Below are positions 1 to 11,269 of a stretch of 64,000 nucleotides of DNA, in pieces (the first letter of the stretch is position 1; the number at the start of each line of letters is the position of its first letter). Below the pieces are notes generated by a model, which saw only the letters and a list, made by a program, of their open reading frames with translations, ran no database searches and was not told the origin of the DNA. This DNA comes from Nageia nagi (Eukaryota > Pinophyta): positions 25,110,001-25,174,000 of the forward strand of contig JBITNC010000002.1 of assembly GCA_050084985.1 (NCBI GenBank), read 5' to 3'. The position numbers and the translations under genes are program-made.

Positions 1-36
1 ATGTTGAGTATTTATCCTTATGCAAAGTATGGAATG
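1..36 (+). mobile_element. Family B copia element B1, leader fragment left of element A
   Basis: This short piece is the left flank of element A. The same sequence continues directly at 5302. It matches the untranslated leader of the family-B copia elements seen near 33605 (+ strand) and 47060 (- strand), so A sits inside the leader of B1. The rest of the B1 5' end lies outside the window. Confidence 0.8.
32..36. repeat. Target-site duplication GAATG of element A (left copy)
   Basis: GAATG directly precedes the TG of the 5' LTR and recurs at 5302-5306 directly after the CA of the 3' LTR. A perfect 5-bp duplication is what a copia integrase leaves. Confidence 0.93.
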
Positions 37-663
37 TGTTGAAAATGGAGACTATAGCCAGCTGGCCAACCGGCCAGACCTTGTCAGAACCGGCCAACCG
101 GCCAGCCAATCGACCAAAAACAGAGAGCGTTTCTTTTCTCGTTTGACACCAAATTTCAGTTGCTAAGAAGCCATGACACTTGGATATGAGTTATTGAAGG
201 GTTGGGGGTAACCTCATGACCTTCCAGATCCAGCTTGGGTTTAAGTTGGGTTTGTTTGTATCTATAAATAAGAGGCTTGAGTTGAGGCATATAGATTGAA
301 GTTTGTAAGTAGTTTTAGCAGCAGTTGTGAGTTGCTTGTAATTGTAGTTTGGTGGCTTATGTAGATAGCCTGAGAGAGAGAGATTGTAGTGAGGCTTTGT
401 TGTAGCTCCAAAGTGAAGGTTGTAGCAAGGTTGTGCTACTGGTTTGTTGCTTGGAGGACTTGGAAGAATGTTATGCAAAAGGGTTGAAAGCTTCTTCATG
501 GATGTAGCCTACATTGGGTGAACCACGTTATCTCTTGTGTCTCTCATTGTGTGATTGATGTTCATAGTTGTTTGATTTCAGTATGCTTGAATGTTGTTTA
601 ATTTTCCAAGGAGTAGGAGAATTATTGATGCTCTTGTTTATATGAAATTATTGAATCCTAACA
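37..663 (+). repeat. 5' LTR of element A
   Basis: 627 bp, beginning TGTTGAAAATGG and ending CCTAACA. It matches 4677-5301 along its whole length. Differences are almost all transitions and are concentrated in the first 110 bases, a C/G-rich stretch with repeated CCGGCC/CCAACC words; the 3' copy also lacks one AG of a GA run. Confidence 0.94.
272..280 (+). promoter_or_regulatory. Probable TATA box of the 5' LTR of element A
   Basis: CTATAAATA lies about 390 bases before the LTR end, a usual place for the RNA polymerase II start of a plant LTR. The same motif is present in the 3' LTR near 4904. Confidence 0.6.
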
Positions 664-665
664 AG

Positions 666-677
666 TGGTATCAGAGC
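666..677 (+). other. Primer-binding site of element A (initiator tRNA-Met)
   Basis: TGGTATCAGAGC starts three bases after the LTR end and is complementary to the 3' end of plant initiator tRNA-Met, the normal primer of copia elements. Confidence 0.9.
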
Positions 678-740
678 TTGTTGTTTTGTTGAGATTTTGT
701 TGGTGAATCTTGTTTGTAGATTGGAACCAAGAAGAGCACT

Positions 741-3700
741 ATGGCAGAAGAAGGGAGGGTGAAGGTGGAAAGATTTAATGGGCAAGGATTTCAATTTTGG
801 AAAATGCAAATGCAAGACTACCTCTACCAAAAGGATCTCTATCAACCTCTAGAAGATAAGAGTAAGAAACCGGCTACTATGAGTGATGGAGATTGGAACT
901 TGTTGGATAGAAAAGCCTTGGGGGATGTTAGATTTTGTTTAAGTTCTAGTGTAGCTTTCAATATTTCTAGTGAAAAAACTACTAAAGGAGTAATGGATAA
1001 ACTTGCAAAAATGTATGAAAAACCATCCGCCTCAAACAAAGTATACTTAGTGAAGAAATTATTTAACATGAAAATGAATGAAGGTAGTTCAGTTTAAGAC
1101 CATGTTAATGAATTCAACACAATCACAAATCAGTTAACTTCAGTTAAGATAGAATTTGAAGATGAAGTAAGAACTTTATTAATTCTATGTTCACTTCCAG
1201 ATAGTTGGAATAACTTTGTTATGGCTATTAGTAATTCTTATTCTAATGCGGTTTTGGTCTTTGATGAAGTTGTTGGAACAATTCTAAGTGAGGACATGAG
1301 GAGAAAGTCCACAGGAGAAAGTTCCAATGCTGCTCTCACAGTAGAGACAAGAGGAAGATCAAGGGAAAGAAGGAGAAACAAGTCAAGAAGCAAATCACAA
1401 GGAAGGTCAAAATCAAAAGGTAACACTAAATTGGAATGTTGGCATTGTGGTAAAAAGGGTCACATTAAGAAAGATTGTTGGAATAGGAAAGGAAAAGAAA
1501 GTGATAGTAGTAATAATAATAATGAAAGCATAAGTAACCAAGAGGCAAATATTGTTGGTGAATTAATTCAAGATGCTTTAATCATGTCTCATGAAAAGAA
1601 TGGTGATTATTGGGTTCTTGATTTTGGTGCTTCATTTCATGCTACTCCACATAAGAACTATTTCTCAAATTACACACAAGGTGACTTTGGTCAAGTATTA
1701 TTAGGTAATGCACACCCATGCAAGATTGTTGGTATTGGCAATATAACAATGAAATTACCTAATGGAACACAATGGACTCTTAATGATGCTAGACATATTC
1801 CAGACCTTAAAAGAAATCTTATATCAACAAGTAAATTGGATAAGGAGGGTTATGTGATGACATTTGGGGATGGTAGTTGGAAAGTAACTAAAGGTTCAAT
1901 GGTATTTGCAAAGGGAAATTTGGTGGGGTCTCTTTATTTGCTCACAAATGTCTTTGATTATTCATTGAATCTTGTTTCAATAGGCAATGATGCATCACTA
2001 TGGCACAATAGGCTTGGAAATATGAGTGAGAAAGGCATGAAAATGTTACACTCAAATGGTTCACTCCCTAATCTAAAAGAGGTTGATTTAGGATTCTGTG
2101 AAGATTGTGTGTATGGAAAACAAAGAAGGGTTAGTTTTCTTAAAGTTGGCAAAGAAAAGAAGAGTAAAAAATTAGAGCTTGTTCATACGGATGTGTGGGG
2201 TCCTACACAGGTTTGCTCACTTAGGGGCTCATCTTATTTTGTCACTTTTATTTATGATTGTACTAGAAAGACATGGGTATACTGTATTAAAAAGAAATCT
2301 AATGTGTTTGAAACATTTAAGAGGTGGAAGGCATTGGTTGAAAATGAAACTAATTCTAAGTTGAAATGTCTTAAGTCTGATAATGGTGGGGAATTTTGCA
2401 ACAATGAGTTTGATTCATTTTGTTCACACAATGGCATTAGAAGGATTAAGGTAGTTCCAAGAACTCCACAGGAAAATGGGGTTGCTGAAAGAATGAATAG
2501 GACTATCTTGGAAAGGGCTAGAAGTATGAGGATACATGCTAGGTTTCCTTTGAATCTTTGGGCTGATGCTATTGACACAGCTATTTACTTGATTAACAGG
2601 GGTCCATATATGGCTTTAGATGGAGGTATTCCAGAGGAGATGTGGATAGGTAAAAAGGTGAATTACTCATTCTTGAGAGTCTTTGGTTGTGAGGCTTTTG
2701 CACATATTGATAAAGAGGATAGAAAGAAACTTGATGCAAAATCACAAAAATGCTATCTTGTTGGATATGGTGTTAATGATTTGGGATATAGGTTATGGGA
2801 TGTTGATAACCATAAAATCATTAGAAGTAGAGATGTTGTATTCAATGAGAAAAGCATGTATAAAGATAGATTACAAAAGGTTGAGGAACCCAAGTTTGTA
2901 TCTCTAGAAGATGTTGATCAATATAAGGGTCATGTTAATAATAATTTTCAAGCACCTCCACCACAAACACCTCAAACTTTGTCACTTAGAAGGTCCTCAA
3001 GGACTAGAAAACCTCCTAAACGATATTCTTCTGCTCTTTATCATGTTCTTTATACTGATGGTGGTGAACCTGAATGTTTTGATGAAGCTATGCAGGGTGG
3101 TACACAGATTAAGTGGGAGCATGCTAAGGAGGAGATGGACTCCTTACTTAAGAATCAGACTTGGAGTTTGGTTGAGCTTCCAGAGGGTAAGAAGGCACTT
3201 ACTAACAAATGGGTGTACAGGATAAAGGAAGAGGGAGACGGGTGACAAAGGTACAAGGCAAGACTTGTGGTAAAGGGTTTTGCTCAGAAAAAAGGTATAG
3301 ATTATGATGAGATCTTTTCTCTAGTTGTTAAAATGACCTCGATTAGAGCAATATTGAGTCTTGTTGCTACTAAAAACTTATTTCTTGAACAATTGGATGT
3401 AAAGATAGCTTTCCTTCATGGGGATTTGGAGGAGGATATTTATATGCATCAACCCGAAGGTTTTGAGGTCAAAGGTAAAGAAGGGTATGTATGTAAATTG
3501 AAAAAGAGCTTGTACGGTTTGAAGCAAGCACCTAGGCAATGGTATCACAAGTTTGACACTTTCATGATAACAAATAAATTTGTAAGATGTCAATCAGATC
3601 ATTATGTATATGTAAAGAAGACAACAAATGACAACTATGTAATCTTGCTTTTGTATGTAGATGATATGTTGGTAGCAGGATCTAGTATGCAAGATATTGT

Positions 3701-4616
3701 TGATCTTAAGAAAAAGTTGGCTAATACTTTTGAAATGAAGGATTTGGGTGAAGCTAAACAAATTCTTGGAATGAAAATAACAAGAGATAAACAAAACCAC
3801 TTGCTTAGATTAAGTCAAAAAGATTATATTGATAAGGTTCTTAAAAGGTTCAATATGAAAGATGCAAAATCTGTAACTACACCATTGGCAAAGCATTTTA
3901 AACTCACCAAATATTTAAGTCCTAAGACAAATAAGGAAAAGGAGTACATGACTAAGGTTCCCTATGCTTCGACGGTTGGGAGTTTAATGTATGCAATGGT
4001 ATGTACTAGACTAGATATAGCACAAGCAGTGGGAGTGGTTAGTAGATTCATGAACAATCTAGGAAAAGGGCATTGGGAAGTAGTTAAATGGATCCTTAGG
4101 TATTTAAGGGGTACTTCTCATTACTCTTTATGTTTTGGTGGATCTAACTCTTGTTTGCAAGGTTATGTTGACTCTGACATGGCAGGTGATATAGATGGTG
4201 GGAGAAGCACTACAGGATATGTGTTTACCATTGGAGGTACAACAGTTAGTTGGATTTCTAAGCTCCAACAGGTTGTGGCTCTCTCCACTACTGAGGTAGA
4301 GTACGTTGCAATTATGGAAGGTAGCAAAGAATTGATTTGGTTGAAGAGGTTGATGGAGGAACTGGGAAAGGTGCAGGAGGATGCGAAGCTATGGAGCGAT
4401 AGCCAGAGTGCTATCCATCTTGCAAAGAACTCAGCCTTCCATTCAAGAACTAAACATATCAAATTGAGGTACCACTTCATTAGGACAACGTTGGAGGATG
4501 GTTCAATCAGTTTGGGAAAGATTCACACATCTCAAAATCTTGCAGACATGTTCACTAAAGTTGTTACAAAGGAGAAGTTGGGCTCTTGCTCAACTTGGAT
4601 TGGTCTTAAGGAGTAA
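741..4616 (+). pseudogene. gag-pol polyprotein of copia element A, two nonsense codons
   Basis: One frame runs from ATG 741 to TAA 4614-4616, about 1290 codons, a normal copia length. It is broken only by TAA at 1095-1097 (gag) and TGA at 3243-3245 (between integrase and reverse transcriptase). Gag has a copia N-terminus and a zinc knuckle near 1437-1480 (CWHCGKKGHIKKDC). The protease motif near 1619 reads DFGAS where copia proteases have D-S/T-G, so the active site looks changed. Integrase follows with its zinc region (LWHNRL near 2001; CEDCVYGK near 2098) and acidic residues in VHTDVWG, KSDNGGEF and PQENGVAERMN. Reverse transcriptase has LLLYVDDML (about 3647). RNase H carries VDSDMAGD, STTEVEY and WSDSQSA. 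The encoded enzymes would copy element RNA and integrate the DNA. Reading through the stops is not supported by any signal I can see. Confidence 0.93.
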
Positions 4617-4665
4617 AGGCCAAGATGAGAAGCTTTCGACCCTTGTTGCAAAGAAGGAAGTCTCC

Positions 4666-4675
4666 AAGTGGGAGA
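4666..4675 (+). other. Polypurine tract of element A
   Basis: AAGTGGGAGA lies one base before the 3' LTR and is the expected plus-strand priming site. Confidence 0.7.
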
Positions 4676-4676
4676 T

Positions 4677-5301
4677 TATTGAAAATGGAGACTACAACCA
4701 ACCGGCCAACCAGCCAGACCCTGTCAGAACCGACCAACCGACCAACCAGCTGGCCAAAAATAGAGAGCATTTCTTTTCTCATTTGACACCAAATTTCAGT
4801 TGCCAAGAAGCCATGACACTTGGATATGAGTTACTGAAGGGTTGGGGGTAACCTCATGACCTTCCAGATCTAGCTTGGGTTTAAGTTGGGTTTGTTTGTA
4901 TCTATAAATAAGAGGCTTGAGTTGAGGCATATAGATTGAAGTGTGTAAGTAGTTTTAGCAGCAGTTGTGAGTTGCTTGTAATTGTAGTTTGGTGGCTTAT
5001 GTAGATAGCTTGAGAGAGAGATTGTAGTGAGGCTTTGTTGTAGCTCCAAAGTGAAGGTTGTAGCAAGGTTATGCTACTAGTTTGTTGCTTGGAGGACTTG
5101 GAAGAATGTTATGCAAAAGGGTTGAAAGCTTCTTCATGGATGTAGCCTACATTGGGTGAACCACGTTATCTCTTGTGTCTCTCATTATGTGATTAATGTT
5201 CATAGTTGTTTGATTTCAGTATACTTGAATGTTGTTTAATTTTCCAAGGAGTAGGAGAATTATTGATGCTCTTGTTTATATGAAATTATTGAATCCTAAC
5301 A
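4677..5301 (+). repeat. 3' LTR of element A
   Basis: 625 bp, matching 37-663. It starts TATTGAAAATGG instead of TGTTGAAAATGG and ends CCTAACA, followed by the second GAATG target duplication (5302-5306). Confidence 0.94.
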
Positions 5302-8300
5302 GAATGGACTTGTGCAAAATAAGTAATGATGTAAAGATATCTTTTAAGGGTTGGTAAACAAAATCCATTGGATATTTAGGTTTCAAATTTTTGCACGGAT
5401 GATAGTTTTTTAACTTATGCACTTTTACTTCATGTTTTACATTTTGATTTATTTGCATATGCAAATAAAAATGCAAACATTGATATGAGTAATCCTCTAA
5501 ATGAACACATCTTCATGTACATTCTACAACATGACTTGTTTGGGGAGCCATGAGATGAGGATAGGCAGACTGAAGCTTTTAAGTTCGATGATCCAAATGC
5601 TGAAAAGTTCATACTTTTTAATTACCTCTAAGTCCTCTGTTGGTTTGAACATAACTCTATTAGATGGATACGTATGTGTGTAGTGATACCACTTGTCCGC
5701 ATGTCCATTCAAGGATTATCTTGAACTTAAAATCTAATCAAGATTAATAATTTGGCTGATCTAATAAATATCAAAATTTTAAACAATAGCTAGTACTTCT
5801 CCTTATAAGAGTATATTAATATCCAAGGGGAATTAGTTGAAGATTGGTAGGACCTGGGCTCCTCTTGTGTAAGCATCCAGATGAAAGCTTAATTTTAGAT
5901 AAGAAAATAAACCTCAACAATGTCACTTTACATCTATAGTTTTTAATATAAGAAATGTATTTGGGTACATAGGTTATTATTTGAATTGTAAAATATTTGC
6001 ACTTGTGAATCAAATTAAGGATGTATTTAGTGTTAAATGTAACATGTATTATTTACTTAGTTAAAATTTAATATTTAATGTTATTTATTGAAACCATATG
6101 CTTATTATTTTACATTATTATATAGCAAATGGGAGAATCCTTTTTACCCAAACACATTCTTGATGGATCCAATTATGAAATTTGAGAACTCAGATGAGAA
6201 TTGAATTATAAGCAAGAAAGCTTTTGCAAATAATAAATGAGAACTTTGTACCTCCTAAAGAAAAGAAGGCACTAGAGGCTTACAACATAAAGAATGAGTT
6301 GGCAACTTCTATGATTTACCGTGCTATATCATATGATGTGCTCCTGATGATTTTTTCTTCAACATTGATAAAAAAAGCATGGGATAAGCTAAAGCAAATC
6401 TACCTTAGTTTAAACTTTTTAAAAAGATTTACCATTCTCCAAAAGTTACTTCAATCTTATGAAGGGGAAGATAAAAATATGGCTATCTACTTGAATAAAA
6501 TCATTGAATCAATGATCTAACTTGTTGATTGTAAGTGCAATTAGATCAATGATGACTTCATGGTCTTCATCATTATTCAAAGCCTCTCTTCAAACTTTGA
6601 AAACTTTATGATAGTTATGAAAATAAGATTTGATGATGAAAAAGAAGTCTTCTTCTTTGAGAACCTTTCAAGGCATTTATTGAAGCATGAGAAAACCTTT
6701 AACAATAAAAGGTTGATTTATTCTCTTAAAGATAATAATATTGCTCTTAGAGCAATCAAAACTTTTTTTAAAAGGAAGTTCAACCATCAAAAGGATCTTA
6801 TCTTTCTTCCTCTAAAAAGTTTGAAAAAAGAGGTAATGGCTACAATAACAATAGAAATAATAGAAATAATAACCACAATAGTAGGAATAATGGCAATAAT
6901 AACCATTTGAAGCAAAGAAATGGAAAAGGTAAAGCAAACACTCTTTATCTTAAGAAAAAGTTTGATGACAATTTTAATGATTATGGCATTCAAAGTCACA
7001 AAGAAATTAATTACTACAAAAAAAAAGAAATAAAAAAATAAAGATAATAGAAATATAAAGAACTATAAAAGAAAAAAAATATTCATGCTAGTTTTTTTAC
7101 AATGTTCCACTCCTTATCTCGCTCTTTTTCATTTGAATGGATTATTGAATCTAGTTGGACTAATCACCTATGCTTTGAAAAAGAAAAATTTGAAAATTTT
7201 CATAAGTATAAAAAGGATGCGATTGTGATAGGTGATAACTCTACCCTTGAAGTCTAAGGAATTGGGAGTGTGCTGATTCATGAAAAAGTTCTTGAAAATA
7301 TTCTCTATGTTCCTAAGTTAAGGATGAACCTTCTCTCCATGATCCAAGTTGCTAGAAAAAGGTACTCTTTTGAGTTTGACTCTAAATTTTGGTGCATTAA
7401 GAAAAAACTTGCCACTTTGATTAAATCTTCAACTTGTGCATTCAGATTTGATGGGTTTGTTTCAAACTAAATCGCTTAGAAGAGCATCTTACATCTTGAC
7501 CATCATTGATGACTTTAGTAAGATGAAATTTGGGTATTTACTTGAGCATAAAGATCAAACTTTTAAGAGTTTTAAGATTTTTAAGGCTTTTATTGAGAAT
7601 CAAACTAACTTTAAAATCAAAATGTTGAAATCAGATAATGGAGGAGAATATAATAACAATGAGTTTAATGATTATTATGCTAAGTATAGAATCAAGAGAT
7701 AGTTTATGATTCCTTACACTCCTCAGCAGAATGATGTTGTGAAAAGGAAAAATAAAATAATTATGAAAATGGACATATGCATGTTGGGTAATCTTCTTAA
7801 ATTATTATAGATGAAGTTATGATTACTGCTATTTACACTTTGAATATGTGTCCCACAAAAGTTATTCAGAGTAAAACTCCTTTTAAGGTATGGTCAGAAA
7901 GAAAACCTAACATTTCTCATCTTCGAATGTTTAGTTGTGAAGCATTCTCTTATATTATTTTTGAGAAAAGGAAGAAGTTAAACAAAAGAGTTGAAAAATA
8001 CATTTTTGTAGGTTATGATAGTTAGCATAGAGGCTACAAGCTCTACTCTCTAACCTATAAAGCAGTGTTTATTTCAAGAGATGTAAAGTTTAATGAACTT
8101 TTTGAAGAATTTGTTTCTAATGAGGATGTTGATGATCTAAAGAACTCTTCAATTACTCCTAATTGGTTGGATATTGATATAGATAAGTCACCTCAAGAAT
8201 AAAATTCTTCAACATAAAGGGTAACAAGGAGCATGACCTTAAATAAATCCTTAATTATCAAGATTGATAACAAGCATGAGCTATCAACCTTTAAAGAAGC

Positions 8301-9348
8301 TTATAAGCACAAGCGCTAGATGGAAGCCATGAAAATAGAGTGTGAGATGCTTATAAAAAATAAAAATTAGGATTTGGTTCCTTATTTTAATGAAAAGAAT
8401 GTGATTGGTAACAAGTGAATCTACAAGGTCAAGTTCAATTCAGTAGTAGATATTAAGAAATTTAAGGCAAAGTTAGTAGCTAAAGGTTTTGTCTAGATAT
8501 ACAATGTAGATTATGAAGAAAACTTTACTTCTATGGTAAAGATGCTTACTGTGAGAGTTATCCTTACTCTTTCAGTAGCTCAAGGATGAAAAGTTTTTCA
8601 ACTTAACATCAAGAGTGCATTTCTCAATAGTGACTTAAATGTGAAAATCTTCATGAATCAACTAGAAGGGTTTATTATGGAAGGCAAAGAATCTTTTATG
8701 TGCAAGCTAAAGAAGTCATTATATGGACTTAAGCAAGCACCTCAAGCTTGGTATAAAAAGATTTTAGGGTACTTTGCAGATATTGGATTCTTCAAATGTT
8801 TTTCTGACTCTGATCTATATGTGCTCAATCAAAGAAAAGACATGGTCTTGATTCTCCTTTATGTGGGTGATCTTTTGATTACTATAAATAATGATGAAAT
8901 CATTCAAAAGTGTATATCCAAACTTAAAGTAATATTTGAAATGACTAATCTTGATCTCTTGCACTACTATCTTGGAATGCAAGTGTATCAATACAAGGAT
9001 TATACTTACCTCAGTCAATCTAAGTATATATCATACATCTTACAAAAATTTGAAATGAAAGAGTGTAGATATGCTGTAATCCCAGTCTCTCATGGAATCA
9101 CTATTTCTCTAAGCTCTAACTCTCAATTAGCTAATGCTATCGTCTACAGGTAATTAATTGGTAGCCTTTTGTATTTGACTATATCTAGGTCAGATATTAC
9201 CTTTGCAATGAATTTGAAGGTATGATTCATGCAAAAACCTTATGTTGAGCATCTCAATGCTGTTAAACAAATTTTGAGGTATGTTGTAAGAACTAAGGAT
9301 CTTGCTCTCAAGTATTCCAAGTTACCCTCATTTGTTCTCTTTGGATAA
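5302..9348 (+). mobile_element. Family B copia element B1, main part, truncated on the right
   Basis: Leader sequence (5302-6126) followed by a decayed gag-pol region, colinear with B2 on the opposite strand (46900 down to about 42720). Similarity to B2 stops after the RNase H start near 9348, so the 3' end and 3' LTR are missing here. The leader match includes the stretch near 5500-5720 that is also found at 33860-34080 and 46600-46830. Heavily mutated: many stops in every frame. Confidence 0.85.
6127..9348 (+). pseudogene. Decayed gag-pol of copia element B1
   Basis: The remnant starts at ATG 6127 with a gag opening like that of B2 (MGESFLPKHILDGSNYE) and has stops or frameshifts about every 50-200 bases. 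Recognisable pieces are gag (6224-6910), a protease region near 7140 (WIIESSWTNHLC, against WIVDSGCTNHLC in B2, so the catalytic motif is lost), integrase core (7436-7702, with KSDNGGEY), integrase C-terminal part (7819-8025) and reverse transcriptase (8641-9153, KKSLYGLKQAPQAWY). The catalytic box reads LLYVGDLL where B2 has LLYVDDLL, so one catalytic Asp is lost. RNase H begins after 9153 (LIGSLLYLTISRSDI) and is cut off. No functional product is expected. Confidence 0.88.
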
Positions 9349-10282
9349 TGATAATCCTTTTGGTATTTTAACAAGAATTTCTTGGTCTATTTTGGGGCAT
9401 TTTCAGCTAACAGGTGTGCATGGTATTGGTCCTCATCTTCATGGAGTAGCATATGCAATGAGTCAAGAGCATCTTATCAGTAATGGGGTTCAACTTTTCT
9501 TTGTGAAAAGGTAATGGTAAATATTCTGGGTGTTACAGATCCATTTCAATTTTTTTGACAAGTATGAGAAGTTTGTGTGTAGAAATAAATGAGTGTGTCT
9601 GAAGTATTCAATACATGAAGTGAGAAAATACAAGGGTGAGCAAAGATAGTGTTTTGAACTAGATCATTCAAGATCTTGTATGAACTGTAATCAATCCTTT
9701 ATCTTCTTTGTTTGAGTTCATCAAGTGGGTGCTTAGCAAGAGGAGTCTATGCTCCTTGCAGTTGGTGCTGAAGAATAATAGGGTAGTTGATGCTTTTCCT
9801 TGCAGTGGGTGCTGCAAAATATTGTAACATTTTTATGGTTGGATTTGGATTAGAGTCCAAGTAGTCATTTTCAAGGATGTAGCCAAACTAGTAAACCTTG
9901 TTACATCTTATGTTGTGTGTTGGTTTTTATGTGCTTACTCATTTGATTTCCATTTTGCATCCCCTTTATTTCAAAAGTGAAAATTTTGAATTTAATTTTT
10001 AGACACACTGATTCACCCTCCCTCTCAATGTCACATGAAGTTCAACAAAGCTTTTTAGTGATAAATTTTGGGTTTTGTATAAAAAAATTCTATAATTTAT
10101 TCTATTTAAAAAAAGCTTACATGATTTCAAATAATGATTGCTTAAAAGTTATTAGATATAACAATACCAAGAAATGAGATAGGCATTATGGGAATGATAT
10201 TTCTTGATGTTTTTGATATATAAGGGGTTATATCAAAGCTAGTTATAAATATCTTTGTAGGTTTTTCTAATGTCTTTGTAAA
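9349..10282. other. Intergenic sequence, no gene recognised
   Basis: No coding region I can support. Around 9740-9830 a short phrase (CCTTGCAGTTGGTGCTG, CCTTGCAGTGGGTGCTG) occurs twice, about 65 bases apart. A line near 10009 (GATTCACCCTCCCTCTCAAT) resembles sequence often seen near copia LTR ends, so part of this may be an LTR remnant, but no partner copy exists in the window. Confidence 0.4.
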
Positions 10283-10562
10283 GTGGGTAAGAAAAGAGAA
10301 AATGAGTCTCACCTTCTATGGCATTTAGGTTACATAATTTACAAAATTTTTAAAGGATATTTAATTATTTTACAAGATAATCTTACTATTTAGCTATTAG
10401 GAAAATGCCATCTACATGAGATAACGTGGGTAAGAATTAAGAAAATGAGTCTCATCCTCTATGGCATTTAGGTTATAGAACTTACAATTTTTTTGAAGGA
10501 TATTTAATTATTTTACAAGATTATCCTAATGTCTAGCTAGTAGGACAATGCCATCTACATAA
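10283..10562. repeat. Tandem duplication, two 143-bp units
   Basis: 10283-10425 and 10426-10562 are near copies, each running from GTGGGTAAGA to a phrase reading GCCATCTACAT. They lie in the downstream part of the LINE remnant, so the duplication happened inside it. Confidence 0.85.
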
Positions 10563-11150
10563 TTTAATAGAACAATTATGAGGTTGTGAAGGTTTGTGCC
10601 TAAAGATCTTCAATTTTCTAGATATTTTTCTAGCTAATCTATATAAATATAAAAATGAGTTGAAGAAAATGGGCATCCTTGTGTAACTCCAACATTGCAA
10701 TCACTTTCCTCATACCACTATTTATTAGTTTCAAGTTTTGGCAACAATACTTTTAAAAAACCTATAAATAGTAAATATGAGTTCAAAAGTAATTTTTAAG
10801 TTGATCATATATTTTAAAAGTTTACCCCTTGGAAAAATTGCAATGGCTTTTTTGAAATCTACAAAGTAAACAAATACATATTTTTAATTATATTCAACAA
10901 TAATTCAAATAGTGAAGATATGATTGATTATTGGTTATTTACTTTCAAAACCAACTTAACCTTTAACGCTTGCATTATTATCATCAAATGAAAATTACAA
11001 ATTTTCTTTTCCATAATATTACTATAAAATTTGACACATGACAAACATACCATGACAGTTCTATAATTTAATAGATTGTTTTTATCTTCAATTTTATATG
11101 AAAAATGTCTTTAGTATAAAAAAATATTTTTGATTGATAAAAACAAAAAT
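10283..11150 (-). pseudogene. LINE (non-LTR retrotransposon) reverse-transcriptase remnant
   Basis: Read on the - strand, the sequence gives reverse-transcriptase blocks in the correct order, in changing frames: NYRTVMV and KFYSNIMEKKI (about 11070 to 10990), VDFKKAIAIFPRGK (about 10870 to 10820), GVTQGCPFSSTHFYIYID (about 10700 to 10640), and YVDGIVLLA near 10550, which stands where functional enzymes have a YADDIV-like box. The second catalytic Asp is therefore altered. These blocks match the style of plant LINE polymerases, which copy their RNA at a nicked target. The upstream end is cut at 11150 by insertion of element C. No endonuclease domain or poly(A) tail was seen. Confidence 0.75.
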
Positions 11151-11155
11151 AACAT
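11151..11155. repeat. Target-site duplication AACAT of element C (left copy)
   Basis: AACAT directly precedes the 5' LTR and recurs at 16211-16215 directly after the 3' LTR. Confidence 0.92.
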
Positions 11156-11269
11156 TGTATATTCATACATAATAAATTCTTTATTAAAGCCTCGGTGTAC
11201 CTTACTTGCAATCATGAGTTCATTTTAAGATCCTCAGGAGTTTTTTGGGAGCAAACAAAATAGGCCGGA

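Larger units (their letters stand above)
37..5301 (+). mobile_element. Ty1/copia LTR retrotransposon A, nearly complete
   Basis: The element is 5265 bp long with two highly similar LTRs (37-663 and 4677-5301), a primer-binding site matching initiator tRNA-Met, a purine tract before the 3' LTR, and one gag-pol reading frame in the copia order gag, protease, integrase, reverse transcriptase, RNase H. A perfect 5-bp target duplication flanks it. It is inserted in the leader of an older copia element, B1; the unoccupied site is visible in B2 at 47022-47026. The integrase/RT wording resembles the Tork/Tnt1 branch, which is an inference from motif style only. It is the youngest-looking element in the window, but two nonsense codons and a changed protease motif suggest it cannot move by itself. 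Confidence 0.95.

Noticed and set aside
1221-3245. Long 674-codon open frame considered as a host gene
   Set aside because: It has the zinc knuckle and integrase of a copia polyprotein and lies in frame with gag and RT between two LTRs.
9349-10040. Possible copia LTR remnant with CACCCTCCCTCTCAAT near its end
   Set aside because: No second copy, primer site or target duplication in the window, so it is not listed as an element.
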